Source: Paenibacillus lacisoli (GTDB lineage: Bacteria > Bacillota > Bacilli > Paenibacillales > Paenibacillaceae). From it: 41,325 bases of DNA. A program made the position numbers and the translations under genes. Of the stretch, positions 7,976 through 16,246 are shown in pieces (the first letter of the stretch is position 1; every line of letters begins with the position of its first letter). The notes under the pieces are model-generated. The model did no database searches and had not been told where the DNA came from. It worked only from the letters and a program-made list of their open reading frames with translations. The stretch is taken from the NCBI RefSeq assembly GCF_030580655.1, contig NZ_JAUQTB010000022.1, positions 1 through 41,325 on the forward strand. Reading direction: 5' to 3'.

Positions 7976-8013
7976 ACACGTGTAATATAACACTAGTGTA
8001 ATTAATAAATCAA
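7976..8013 (-). promoter_or_regulatory. padR-btrH promoter with tandem palindromic operators
   Basis: Minus strand: -35 TTGATT (8008-8013), 18-bp spacer, -10 TATATT (7984-7989). ACACTAGTGT (7990-7999) fills part of the spacer and ACACGTGT (7976-7983) abuts the -10. Two similar palindromes around the -10 suit a dimeric PadR autorepressor. Confidence 0.6.
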
Positions 8014-8233
8014 CCGAGATTCTTCTTGAATGATTCAAGAAGAAAATCAGAAAATGATTTCCACCGATACAAGTTCTTGCCTTTACATGGGGACACAAAA
8101 TTGAACTGCTAAAAGAAAAAAAGCCGCCGTAATGGCGACTTGTAACGAGACCTTGTTATTGTGCCTCGTTATTTAGACTTTACACAGGAAGCTTCCTTCT
8201 AACCATGTATGACTATCGTATTCCCTTTTCTTA

Positions 8234-8767
8234 TTAGCTATTCAACAACTTATTAAAAGCTTTTAGATTTGTGTCAAAATCGGGCACGGTTTGAGTTTCT
8301 TCCGCAGATTTGACTAGGGCTACAACCAAATCATTAAATGGGGTTGAAACGCCCGTTCCTTCCGCCATTTTTGGAATAACTCCATTAATGTAATCAATTT
8401 CAGTTTTACGATTTTTCTCAAGATCCTGAAGCATACTTGCTCTTAGCAGCCTGGACGGTTCCATGACGACCCTAAAGGTTTCGATACGTTCCGGGATGTC
8501 ATTTTCGCTTCTTAATTCCAAGGATTCGATATCAAATCCACCCATTGCAGCAAATTTGATACCATTTGCATGTCCCGTCTTGATCGTCTCATCTGCGATA
8601 TGAACTGCACTAACAATACCCGTTTCATTGTCCAGAATGTCGCCATATTCTCCGTTTAAGGCCGCGGATAAACCACTGAATGCATTATTGATCAGTAATT
8701 TGGACCACTTTAAAAATAAATTGTTATCTTCTTCAGTAACAAAATTTCGCGATTTTATTATTTCGTT
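8234..8767 (-). pseudogene. panE: Ketopantoate reductase (PanE/ApbA) C-terminal remnant
   Basis: The open stretch starts right after a TAG (8768-8770) and has no suitable start with a ribosome site. Its 177 residues match the helical C-terminal domain of 2-dehydropantoate 2-reductases: LFLKWSKLLINNAFSGLSAA, SMLQDLEKNRKTEID, YINGVIPKMAEGTGVSTPFN. The N-terminal Rossmann half with GxGxxG is missing, and the DNA upstream (8770-9060) does not encode it. Without NADPH binding it cannot reduce ketopantoate, so this is a 5'-deleted relic. A short in-frame restart at ATG 8545 exists but would give only 103 residues. Confidence 0.75.
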
Positions 8768-8858
8768 CTATAGAAATAACGATGTAATGTTCAAGATTTA
8801 AAAGGTAAAGTCAGGTCAGTGACTTTATCGAAGACGTTCATTAGACGCATGCGAAGAA

Positions 8859-8881
8859 ACCGCTCTATGAAATAGAGCGGT
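8859..8881. terminator. Strong hairpin, probable bidirectional terminator
   Basis: ACCGCTCTAT (8859-8868), loop GAA, ATAGAGCGGT (8872-8881): a perfect 10-bp stem. On the minus strand it is followed by TTCTTC. It lies about 190 bp past the WYL regulator's stop. The rest of the 300-bp gap 8768-9068 shows no gene. Confidence 0.6.
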
Positions 8882-9068
8882 CTCTTATAGCCCAAAACTA
8901 TTGGGATTGAATGGTTGATAAAACCAATTAGGATCCCCCAAGATAAACCGCTTCTCATCCCTTTAATAGGAATACAATGTTTACGTCTACCCCTTCTTTT
9001 AAATGTACTAGTATGGAAGGGCTGCCTGACTCATTTTGGTATCAGCACACATTACGGACATGAGTATG

Positions 9069-10016
9069 TTAATAGTGTTCTAAAATCTTCTTCGCGACTT
9101 CTTGAATCTTGAGGCGTAAAGACGCTGGTTCAATCACCTCGATATCTCCGCCCCACCCAAGAAAATAATGCAACAGCTCTTCCGGATACCGAACACGAAA
9201 TTGAAAAATCATATCCTCCTTACGCTCTTCAATGGTTTCAATGTAAAAATGAACTGCCTCGATGATCTTATCGGCAATGCTGGGGTTTGCCCTAACTAAA
9301 ATTCTTTCATCTCGATCGTCGGGTGGTCTATAGCTGCTTAGGTCAAAATCATGGGGGAGAAGAAATCGGTCCTCCAACACCGAAAGGTCGGTCATCCGGG
9401 ACAAGCGAAAATGACGTACGTCTTGTCTCATATCGCAATGTGCAAGTAAAATCCAATTTCCTTGGACCAGTGTAAGTCCATATGGAGAAACCACACGATT
9501 ATTTTTCCGATTCCCATCTGATCCCGGCATTTTTTTGATATACATAAAACTGATTTTGCACTGCTTCAAAATTGCGTTACGAATATGATTGATATATGCT
9601 TTTACTTTCGATTCCGTTGAAGGTTCAACGACATGAAGCAGTCGCATCGTTTCCCGAACTAGCCTTGACTCGTTACGGACGGATTCTGGTAAAGCAGCCT
9701 CGATTTTGCGTTGAGCAGACTCTGCATAAAGATTGTAATCTGCGTCTAATCTTTGTTTGATGAAATCAGCTCCCATGAGCAGGGATACGGCCTCTTCTGC
9801 TGTAAAACTAACCGGGGGCAGAAAGTATCCTTCCATTAAGGAATAACCTTGGCCAGGGGCACCAACAATCGGAACTCCAGCCTCACTTAGAGCTTGAATA
9901 TCCCGATATATCGTGCGCCTGCTTGTCTCAAATTGAGCAGCTAAGTCTTCCGCCCTCATCGTTTTGCTTCGCTGTAATTCAAGCGTGATCGCAAGCTGCC
10001 GCTCCGTTTTGTTCAT
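9069..10016 (-). CDS. YafY-type HTH-WYL transcriptional regulator
   Basis: 315 residues from ATG 10016, where GGAGGG is 5 nt upstream (an ATG at 10049 has no such site). An N-terminal HTH_11 domain (ERQLAITLELQ, LAAQFETSRRTIYRDIQALS) is followed by the conserved GAPGQGYSLMEGYFLPPVSF and a WYL domain at about 140-215 (RVVSPYGLTLVQGNWILLAH, RHFRLSRM). The C-terminal WCX part ends with FLGWGGDIEVIEP. Such proteins sense small ligands or nucleic acid through WYL and often control a neighbouring gene. The alpha/beta hydrolase gene lies upstream on the same strand, 220 bp away. Confidence 0.9.
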   Translation of the reverse strand: MNKTERQLAITLELQRSKTMRAEDLAAQFETSRRTIYRDIQALSEAGVPIVGAPGQGYSLMEGYFLPPVSFTAEEAVSLLMGADFIKQRLDADYNLYAESAQRKIEAALPESVRNESRLVRETMRLLHVVEPSTESKVKAYINHIRNAILKQCKISFMYIKKMPGSDGNRKNNRVVSPYGLTLVQGNWILLAHCDMRQDVRHFRLSRMTDLSVLEDRFLLPHDFDLSSYRPPDDRDERILVRANPSIADKIIEAVHFYIETIEERKEDMIFQFRVRYPEELLHYFLGWGGDIEVIEPASLRLKIQEVAKKILEHY

Positions 10017-10236
10017 TTTTCCCTCCACTTTCTTCACCCACCAATGCAATAAACCTATAATAGTATAAAGTGGACTCTCTGCCTACAGTTTTATACACGA
10101 AAACCAACGTTAGTTACCTGCGGTACATGTACATGAATACAGTCACTGGGACTGCTGTTGAAGTAACCAACCATGTTTTGCTGCATCGGGTTTCTTCTTT
10201 CCTTTACATATAGGAACCCATTCATAAAATCAGTGC

Positions 10237-11400
10237 TTAGGGAATGGCAGAAAAAATACGTACGGTAAGTCCATCCGGGTACCCTTCCAGCACTGCAGTC
10301 ATATTAGAATGATTAAGAAAATTTAATGCTTTGCTGTCGGTGTTCACCTTTGGCTTCCATTCCCCATTCACATTTTGGTTAACGATGTGCAGTTGGCATT
10401 TCTTTCCGTTATAATCCATGCCCTCTAACATATAGTCAGCTCGCATTGTAACTAATTGATCCCCGGCATATTCCTGCACATCATCTGCTCCGTCTATAAT
10501 CCTGCCCGTGAAATATGGGCTGTCACAATCTCCTGTAAAGAAAATCGCAATCTCTTTTTCAGCTTCAAAGTCCTTGCGCACTTCCGAGCCGGTAATCTGA
10601 ACATGAATAGTCAGAATTTCTTTGTGGCCAAGTAAAAATTGACGAATGGAAACACTGACCGCAGCCGTTTGTTCTTCTGTGAAGCCATGACCCGCAGCCT
10701 GTATCAATTGCAGCTGACATTGTCCCGATTCATAGGATTCTTTGGCCTTTAACGCGTAACGAGGGTGGACTGGTTCATCTGCAGTGCCATGGATCAGCAA
10801 AACAGGCCCTTTGAACGGAGTAATTTCGGTATAGGGATTCATATGTACAACGGTCTCATGAAACGTTTTACCAAGCATCATATACCCGGCATCTATGAAT
10901 TCCGGAACATCAGTAATATCGTAAGATGACATTAACAAGGCACCTCTTCGGGCATCATCAGGGATACAGAATGCCGGATAAATGAGAATCAGGGATTCGA
11001 CTTCATCTGCCCGTTGTGCTGCTGCAAGCGCCGAAACCAAACCTCCCTGACTGAACCCCATAAGGGTCAGACGATGGGCATCCACATAAGGCAGTTCTTG
11101 AACAACATTCATCACAGCATGCAGGTCTTCGCATTCAGTCAGCAACGTCATGTCTGTGGATTCTCCGTCACTTATTCCTTCTCCATTGGCCGAACCACCA
11201 CAAAAATCAAAACCATAAGCTGCATAACCCCATGATGCAAACATCAAGCAATGATGGACCAGATCTTTCAAACTCCCTCCAAATCCATGACTGATAATAA
11301 CAGCAGGAAGCTGATCTCCTTGTGGTCTAAACTCCCTTCCCCGAATGGTTAATCCGTCCCGGACACAAGAAAACTCACGTTCCATGATGTCCTTAGGCAT
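10237..11400 (-). CDS. Alpha/beta hydrolase with a C-terminal beta domain
   Basis: 387 residues. Residues 1-260 are a serine hydrolase of the S33/cinnamoyl-esterase kind: oxyanion motif HGFGG (38-42), nucleophile Ser117 in GFSQGG, Asp208 in HGTADEPVHP and His238 in AAGHGF. Residues 265-387 form a separate beta-rich domain (ITGSEV..., FFTGDCDSPYFTGRI, LHIVNQNVNGEWKPKV) that looks like DUF3237/UPF0311; that assignment is tentative. Related fusions occur in gut and soil Firmicutes. It probably cleaves carboxylic esters in the cytosol (no signal peptide). GGGAG lies about 10 nt before the ATG. Confidence 0.85.
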   Translation of the reverse strand: MPKDIMEREFSCVRDGLTIRGREFRPQGDQLPAVIISHGFGGSLKDLVHHCLMFASWGYAAYGFDFCGGSANGEGISDGESTDMTLLTECEDLHAVMNVVQELPYVDAHRLTLMGFSQGGLVSALAAAQRADEVESLILIYPAFCIPDDARRGALLMSSYDITDVPEFIDAGYMMLGKTFHETVVHMNPYTEITPFKGPVLLIHGTADEPVHPRYALKAKESYESGQCQLQLIQAAGHGFTEEQTAAVSVSIRQFLLGHKEILTIHVQITGSEVRKDFEAEKEIAIFFTGDCDSPYFTGRIIDGADDVQEYAGDQLVTMRADYMLEGMDYNGKKCQLHIVNQNVNGEWKPKVNTDSKALNFLNHSNMTAVLEGYPDGLTVRIFSAIP

Positions 11401-11561
11401 GTTCAGCCGCTCCCTTCATTCATTTATACGCTTACATAATAGCAATAGCCCATTGCTCCCTGCTGTGAAGAATCCTTCGTATTGAAATGTTCTAAATCGT
11501 TATGGTAAGTTTTGATGTGCGTCTCTATTCGGGATATTCAAATCAGACGTGTGATTCTTTT

Positions 11562-11936
11562 TTAATCCCTGCCCGTACCCTTCATGTTCATACCCCAGAT
11601 CTCTTCCCGCCGCCAGGAGGCAGCTTCCTGCAGTGAGCTGAGCCTGGCATCTTCAGGGTAGTGACGCTCCAGATACTGGGCAAATGCCTTCCTTACATTC
11701 ACCTTCTGATCCAGCTTGTTAAATTCATTCGGATATTTCCCAAGATACGCAAGATAACGCTCCCACAGTTCCAGATCAGCGTCCGTGGATGAATGCTGGA
11801 CAACCTTCAGCTGCAGTTCCATTAATCCTTCTCGCGTCTCTTTGACCGGGCCAGCCAATTCGTGCCTGTTGTTGGCAAAATAGAGCAGAACAATCAGCAC
11901 AAGCCCCAGTAAGCAGGCGGCTAAAATATCCATCAT
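11562..11936 (-). CDS. Small single-pass membrane protein
   Basis: 124 residues from ATG 11936, 7 nt after GGAGGG (a TTG at 11951 would lie upstream of that site). One N-terminal membrane helix (MMDILAACLLGLVLIVLLYFAN split at about residues 3-21) and a soluble helical tail of about 100 residues, with WERYLAYLGKYPNEFNKLDQ, likely facing the cytosol. Family not recognised. Stands alone. Confidence 0.68.
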   Translation of the reverse strand: MMDILAACLLGLVLIVLLYFANNRHELAGPVKETREGLMELQLKVVQHSSTDADLELWERYLAYLGKYPNEFNKLDQKVNVRKAFAQYLERHYPEDARLSSLQEAASWRREEIWGMNMKGTGRD

Positions 11937-12131
11937 AGAAATTCCCTCCAATTTGAGTAGATGTTTTCCTTAAGATCGTCTTATCCGTCTAATCAATGAG
12001 ATCATAACATGAAATGTATGAGTGTAAAGATTTCGCCATGGATATCAGTTAACCTTTGCATTTGATTACCAGATGCGTTATTGTTTTTGTATTGACAAAT
12101 TTGCAGGTCAAAACAAGGAGGCTGAGGTGTA

Positions 12132-12713
12132 ATGTGCCCACGTACCAAAGAACAAAACGAGCTCATACGCCTGCAGCGAAGAGAACAGATCCTGGATGTC
12201 GCTGCCCGCTCCTACTTTCGCACGGGAGGTATCTTTGATATTCGTGAAGTCGCCCGAGAGGCAGGTCTTGGTTACGGCACAGTGTACCATTATTATCCTA
12301 ACCGCCATTTATTAATTGAAGATGTGTTAGAAAGCGGCTTTGAGCGATGCGAGCAGGTGACTGCCGAATGGGTAAACTCCAGCAGCTCCATAGATGACCG
12401 TCCGTTGTTGTCGTACTGCAAGGAGCTGCTCCGGTTGTGGCAGTCGGACGCCCGTGCATTTCTCGTCTACAAAATGGCAGCGGAGCATTATGCTGGCTTG
12501 TCTAAAAGGGATCAGCAGCGAGCCAAAACCAAATTCCGGGAAGAATTGTATATTCCACTTCAATTAATCGCCCGCCGCGAAGACAACAGCATCGACCATA
12601 TGCTTGCCGTGCTGGTCGGCTGCTGCGGCCTGTACTATTATGCTGGTGATACCGACTTGGACGTCGATCGCGTCGCCCGACTCGCAATGCAAGCAATTAC
12701 GAAGGAGTTCTGA
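12132..12713 (+). CDS. TetR-family regulator
   Basis: 193 residues. The N-terminal HTH is standard (REQILDVAARSYFRTGG, VAREAGLGYGTVYHYYPNR), with a helical ligand domain after residue 65. AAGGAGG lies about 10 nt before ATG 12132. Its TGA is 7 nt before the methionine aminopeptidase ATG, so the two genes form an operon. TetR proteins are usually repressors released by a small molecule. No clear inverted repeat was found just upstream, so the operator is unresolved. Confidence 0.88.
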   Translation: MCPRTKEQNELIRLQRREQILDVAARSYFRTGGIFDIREVAREAGLGYGTVYHYYPNRHLLIEDVLESGFERCEQVTAEWVNSSSSIDDRPLLSYCKELLRLWQSDARAFLVYKMAAEHYAGLSKRDQQRAKTKFREELYIPLQLIARREDNSIDHMLAVLVGCCGLYYYAGDTDLDVDRVARLAMQAITKEF

Positions 12714-12720
12714 TACGAAC

Positions 12721-13467
12721 ATGGTCATTTTAAAAAGCAAACATGAAATTGAGGCTATCCGCAGAGCATGCCAAGTGGTAGCTGAATGCCACAGGACAAT
12801 AGCCCCGCTTATTCAACCGGGTATTACCACCTACGAGATTGAGCGCATCTTCGAGGACATCATGTTGAAGCACGGTGCAAAGCCATATCAGAAAGGATAT
12901 AAGGGTTATCCTTATGCGACCTGTGCTTCCCCTAACGATGTCATTGCACATGGCTTTCCCAGCAAGAAGCCGTTAGAGGAAGGCGATATTGTGACGATCG
13001 ACACGGTCGCTGAGCTTGATGGCTGGCTCGGCGATTCAGCCTGGAGTTACGCCGTCGGGAAGATCTCACCGACGGCCGAGAAGTTGATGCGTGTCACGAA
13101 GGAGTGTCTTGACCTGGGCATCGAGCAGGCACAGCCCGGCAATCGACTCGGCGATATAACAAGCACAATTCAGCTGCATGCGGAGTCCAATGGCTTCGGA
13201 GTTGTGCGCGATCTGCTTGCCCATGGCATCGGTCGCGACCTCCATGAGGAACCGACTTATGCGCATGTCGGCAAGCCTGGAAAAGGCGCCCGCATCAAAG
13301 AGGGTATGGTGTTCACCATTGAGCCTATGATTACCGAAGGCACCTACTTTATGAGTATTGATCCAGACGGCTGGACTGCACGTACGCTGGACAACAAGCT
13401 AGCTGCCCAATACGAGCATACGATCGCCATCACGGCGGAAGGTCCGCAAATTTTAACCGCACAATAA
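12721..13467 (+). CDS. map: Methionine aminopeptidase, type I
   Basis: 248 residues, the usual size of bacterial type I MetAP, which removes the N-terminal Met from new proteins. All five metal ligands are visible: Asp94 (TIDT), Asp105 (LGDSAW), His168 (LAHGIG), Glu201 (FTIEPM) and Glu232 (YEHT). The substrate His77 is in IAHGF. A genome like this normally carries an essential map near the ribosomal protein genes, so this is likely a second, MapB-like copy. Co-transcription with a TetR regulator suggests conditional expression, perhaps linked to an inhibitor; that is inference. Followed by a strong terminator. Confidence 0.92.
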   Translation: MVILKSKHEIEAIRRACQVVAECHRTIAPLIQPGITTYEIERIFEDIMLKHGAKPYQKGYKGYPYATCASPNDVIAHGFPSKKPLEEGDIVTIDTVAELDGWLGDSAWSYAVGKISPTAEKLMRVTKECLDLGIEQAQPGNRLGDITSTIQLHAESNGFGVVRDLLAHGIGRDLHEEPTYAHVGKPGKGARIKEGMVFTIEPMITEGTYFMSIDPDGWTARTLDNKLAAQYEHTIAITAEGPQILTAQ

Positions 13468-13507
13468 AAATAGAGGTCGACCAGCGTACGGGTCGACCTC
13501 TATTTTT
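13466..13507. terminator. Bidirectional rho-independent terminator
   Basis: AAAAATAGAGGTCGACC and GGTCGACCTCTATTTTT pair over 17 bp around a short loop, with T runs both ways. Serves map on the plus strand and the peptidase gene (stop at 13527) on the minus strand. Confidence 0.92.
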
Positions 13508-13526
13508 AATTGAACAAACAGGGTAT

Positions 13527-15377
13527 CTACTTTCTTCTGCCATAAAAGAATGAATATCGATCCCCCCTGCCTAGCTTGTCAGTTTCTATTTCGTCCACAA
13601 GCTTTACTGCTTTCAACAAAGATTCGACTTGTTCGCGCATCAGATGGATATCAAATTCGTCCATTTCTCTGTCTTTACTATTAACAGTCAGATAATCGGG
13701 CATGGGTATCAATCCGATCACTGGGATCCTCTCCTCGAATAGGGGCTGACTCTCACCAAATTCAAACGTGTTATGTCCGCGCAAAATAACGGAACGGGTG
13801 CTGGTCCTGTCTTCAATGGCTTTCTTCCAAATGGCCTCCATCATTTCGTTGCCTGCATAGGTGAATTCTGTGCTGATTTTGCCAGTCGGTCCGTAATGTC
13901 CTGAAGTATCGTCCTTCCATTCCAAGCTGCCCAGATGTTCTACAGTGATTCCCGCCACGGCCTTCATATGGCCGTTCTTACCATCCCACAGGTCAGGGTG
14001 AGCCTGCAGCCAGGTTGAAGTAGCCTGCGAAGTGCCAGCGAAGTCAGGTAATCTGAAAAGTCCTGTAACAAAGGCAAAGATCAGCGTACGTTCCGGCTTC
14101 TCCTGCTGCTGCAAATAACGAATCATGGACAGCATTCCTACGGCACCGTCTTCTTCCACCACATTCACACCATCGGTATGCGTATTTATAATGATGGATT
14201 CATTATTGTTTTTTCCTTCAATTTTTACATAAAAAGATTCAGTCGGCGCATTTTTTTGTACTTCTGCCTCTAAAGTTACTGTACCTTCTAGGTGTTCCTT
14301 AGCTGCGCTGACCACTTTCTGTCCTTCGGTTTCATTGACCCAAACTGCCGGAATTCCAGCATAATCCGTAGTAAAAGGAAGATACTGCTGTTCTACCTTT
14401 TCACTGGATACGCCTTTCCAGACGAGAATGACCGCCTTTAGACCCTTTTCTTTTGCTTTTTCCAGCTTGGCATCCTTTAAGGCTGTGGTCAGTACAAGAT
14501 CACCTTCACTTGAAGGAATTCCGCCTTGCGCCTGAATTTCTTTCCGCATGTTCATAACCATTCCCATAGGAAAATGTTTGAAGTTCTTAATTTCGATGAC
14601 AGCAATCTTGTCCTTGGCCTGATCATATTCGCCGGGCTTGGTGTAGACCAGCTCCGCTGATACTCCATGTTCACCGGTCTCCCCCGAATAAGGAAACGCT
14701 GAAGACACATGAATTTCCTGGTTATCTATAACCAGAGAGCTTCTCTTTTCTTCCCATCGATCAAAAGTATATTTATCACGGTATACAGTAAGTCCCATCC
14801 CCATGACCTGCTGCTCTAACCATGAAATGAACTGATTGTGACCTTCAGAGCCTGTTGTACGGCTGCCAAAGGAATTCATAATCTCAATATTTTTCAGCAT
14901 ATTAGCTGAAGAATCCAGCTGGTCCTTATCGATTTCTGCAGTCCGTTCAGTTGGCAGGTTAACAGACCTTGTAATAGGATGAGCATAAATATTTACGATC
15001 CAAAGAGCAGTGACAATGAGAGCAATTAAACTGAATACTACTCTGCGAATCCTTAAAAAAGCCTTCTTGCTCCTGCGCAATCCTTCCGTAAAAAACTCAT
15101 TCCATACCCCGGCTGCGAAAAGCAGTAGAATTGCAAGCACGAGTATCCAAAACTCTCCTGTCGTATAGAATAAGATTTCAGATACCATGGCACCGGCATA
15201 TACCCAGAGTAATTTACCTCGTTTCTTTAAGAAAATAGTAAAGATCCCTATCTCTACGAATAAGAACACTATTGCGGCTGCACAGATTACCGTCTCCTGG
15301 CCAATAAATACAGAAGAACAAAGTGCTAAAATCAGGAACAACGTCCCTGAAAGTTCTCTATTCAATTTCTCCACCAT
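13527..15377 (-). CDS. M28-like peptidase with N-terminal membrane domain
   Basis: 616 residues; GGAGG lies 6 nt before ATG. About five membrane helices (11-30, 31-50, 56-73, 75-93, 112-131) anchor an extracellular part. That part resembles M28 zinc aminopeptidases with a PA-like insert (about 225-370): NSFGSRTTGSEGHNQF, then NTHTDG with His400 and Asp402, and EEDGAVG with Asp410 where DNASG is usual. The M28 Glu-Glu pair is absent; the strand reads FVTGLFRLPDFAGTSQ (436-451). So it may bind metal differently or be inactive. Divergent from a TetR gene, which may control it. Confidence 0.75.
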   Translation of the reverse strand: MVEKLNRELSGTLFLILALCSSVFIGQETVICAAAIVFLFVEIGIFTIFLKKRGKLLWVYAGAMVSEILFYTTGEFWILVLAILLLFAAGVWNEFFTEGLRRSKKAFLRIRRVVFSLIALIVTALWIVNIYAHPITRSVNLPTERTAEIDKDQLDSSANMLKNIEIMNSFGSRTTGSEGHNQFISWLEQQVMGMGLTVYRDKYTFDRWEEKRSSLVIDNQEIHVSSAFPYSGETGEHGVSAELVYTKPGEYDQAKDKIAVIEIKNFKHFPMGMVMNMRKEIQAQGGIPSSEGDLVLTTALKDAKLEKAKEKGLKAVILVWKGVSSEKVEQQYLPFTTDYAGIPAVWVNETEGQKVVSAAKEHLEGTVTLEAEVQKNAPTESFYVKIEGKNNNESIIINTHTDGVNVVEEDGAVGMLSMIRYLQQQEKPERTLIFAFVTGLFRLPDFAGTSQATSTWLQAHPDLWDGKNGHMKAVAGITVEHLGSLEWKDDTSGHYGPTGKISTEFTYAGNEMMEAIWKKAIEDRTSTRSVILRGHNTFEFGESQPLFEERIPVIGLIPMPDYLTVNSKDREMDEFDIHLMREQVESLLKAVKLVDEIETDKLGRGDRYSFFYGRRK

Positions 15378-15419
15378 CTCTTACCTCCACCCTTCCCTTT
15401 TATAAACTCTGCGATCTGA

Positions 15420-15435
15420 CATTACATTTGTAATG
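15420..15435. promoter_or_regulatory. Candidate TetR operator between divergent genes
   Basis: Perfect inverted repeat CATTAC-ATTT-GTAATG, 42 bp from the peptidase start and 80 bp from the TetR start. A good place to repress both genes. No second copy was seen. Confidence 0.5.
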
Positions 15436-15515
15436 CCGCGAGGTATAGTATAGGATAGAGCCAATGGAAAAGACAATGAATGGAAGTCATCACGTACAAA
15501 AAGGAGGAAAGTGTT

Positions 15516-16100
15516 ATGTCAAATCATGAATTATTCAGTCCGCACAGCTCGAAGCATTATTCCAACCAGGAAACCAACCGCCTGACAAGAGAAGCTATCT
15601 GCACGGCCTTGATCCTTCTTATTCAAAAACAGCCCTTTAGCAAAATCACTATAACGGAAATTGTCAAGCTCGCAGGGGTTTCTCGAACAGCCTATTACAG
15701 CAACTATTCATCCAAGCAGGACATCCTGATCGATCTAGTGGACTCGCTCATTCATGAAATTAATCAAAACTTGCTTCCCTATACCGATGAGTCTACCGGT
15801 AAATCCAAAGATCCCGAGAAATTTATCAGCGTGCTTTTCAAGTCTATTATCCAGAAGCGCGATATTTACACAACACTTCAGGATGCTAATTTTAATTATG
15901 TTATTTTAGATTGCTTGAATGAGGTCATGCTCTCCCAATTGCAGGAAAAAACAGATGAAAATATATACCGGACCTATTTTAATGCGGGGGCTCTCTATAA
16001 CGTTATTGTCAAATGGGTACAATCCGGGTTCTCTAGAACCGTTGAGGAAATGACGCAAATTTGTGTCAGGTACTATCATACGCCGATGTCGGAGGGTTAA
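15516..16100 (+). CDS. TetR-family regulator (TetR_C_7-like)
   Basis: 194 residues from ATG 15516 (GGAGG 8 nt upstream; an ATG at 15480 lacks a site). HTH: REAICTALILLIQKQPFSKI, then VKLAGVSRTAYYSNYSSKQD. The C-terminal helices with GALYNVIVKWVQSGF fit the TetR group seen in DhaS-like and other Firmicutes regulators. Divergent from the M28-like peptidase, sharing the palindrome 15420-15435. It probably represses itself and the peptidase; the inducer is unknown. Confidence 0.85.
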   Translation: MSNHELFSPHSSKHYSNQETNRLTREAICTALILLIQKQPFSKITITEIVKLAGVSRTAYYSNYSSKQDILIDLVDSLIHEINQNLLPYTDESTGKSKDPEKFISVLFKSIIQKRDIYTTLQDANFNYVILDCLNEVMLSQLQEKTDENIYRTYFNAGALYNVIVKWVQSGFSRTVEEMTQICVRYYHTPMSEG

Positions 16101-16167
16101 TCAGGCGGTGAGCATAACGATTGGCGGGAAGAACCGGTTACAAAAACACTTTTACGCGGATTCAAAC

Positions 16168-16190
16168 AAAAAAGCCGCTAAACAGCGGCC
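16168..16190 (-). terminator. Rho-independent terminator
   Basis: GCCGCT (16174-16179)/AGCGGC (16184-16189) with loop AAAC; on the minus strand it is followed by TTTTTTGTTTG. Lies 57 bp past the SDR stop and also faces the end of the TetR gene. Confidence 0.75.
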
Positions 16191-16246
16191 TCAAAAGTAC
16201 TATGTTCTTTGCCTGCAGCAAATCGCCTTGAGCTTCTGATTCTATT

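Noticed and set aside
10091..10186. 31-residue peptide frame with AAAGGA upstream (minus strand)
   Set aside because: The ribosome-site spacing of about 13 nt is poor, the composition is not distinctive and there is no hint of conservation; I could not separate it from chance.
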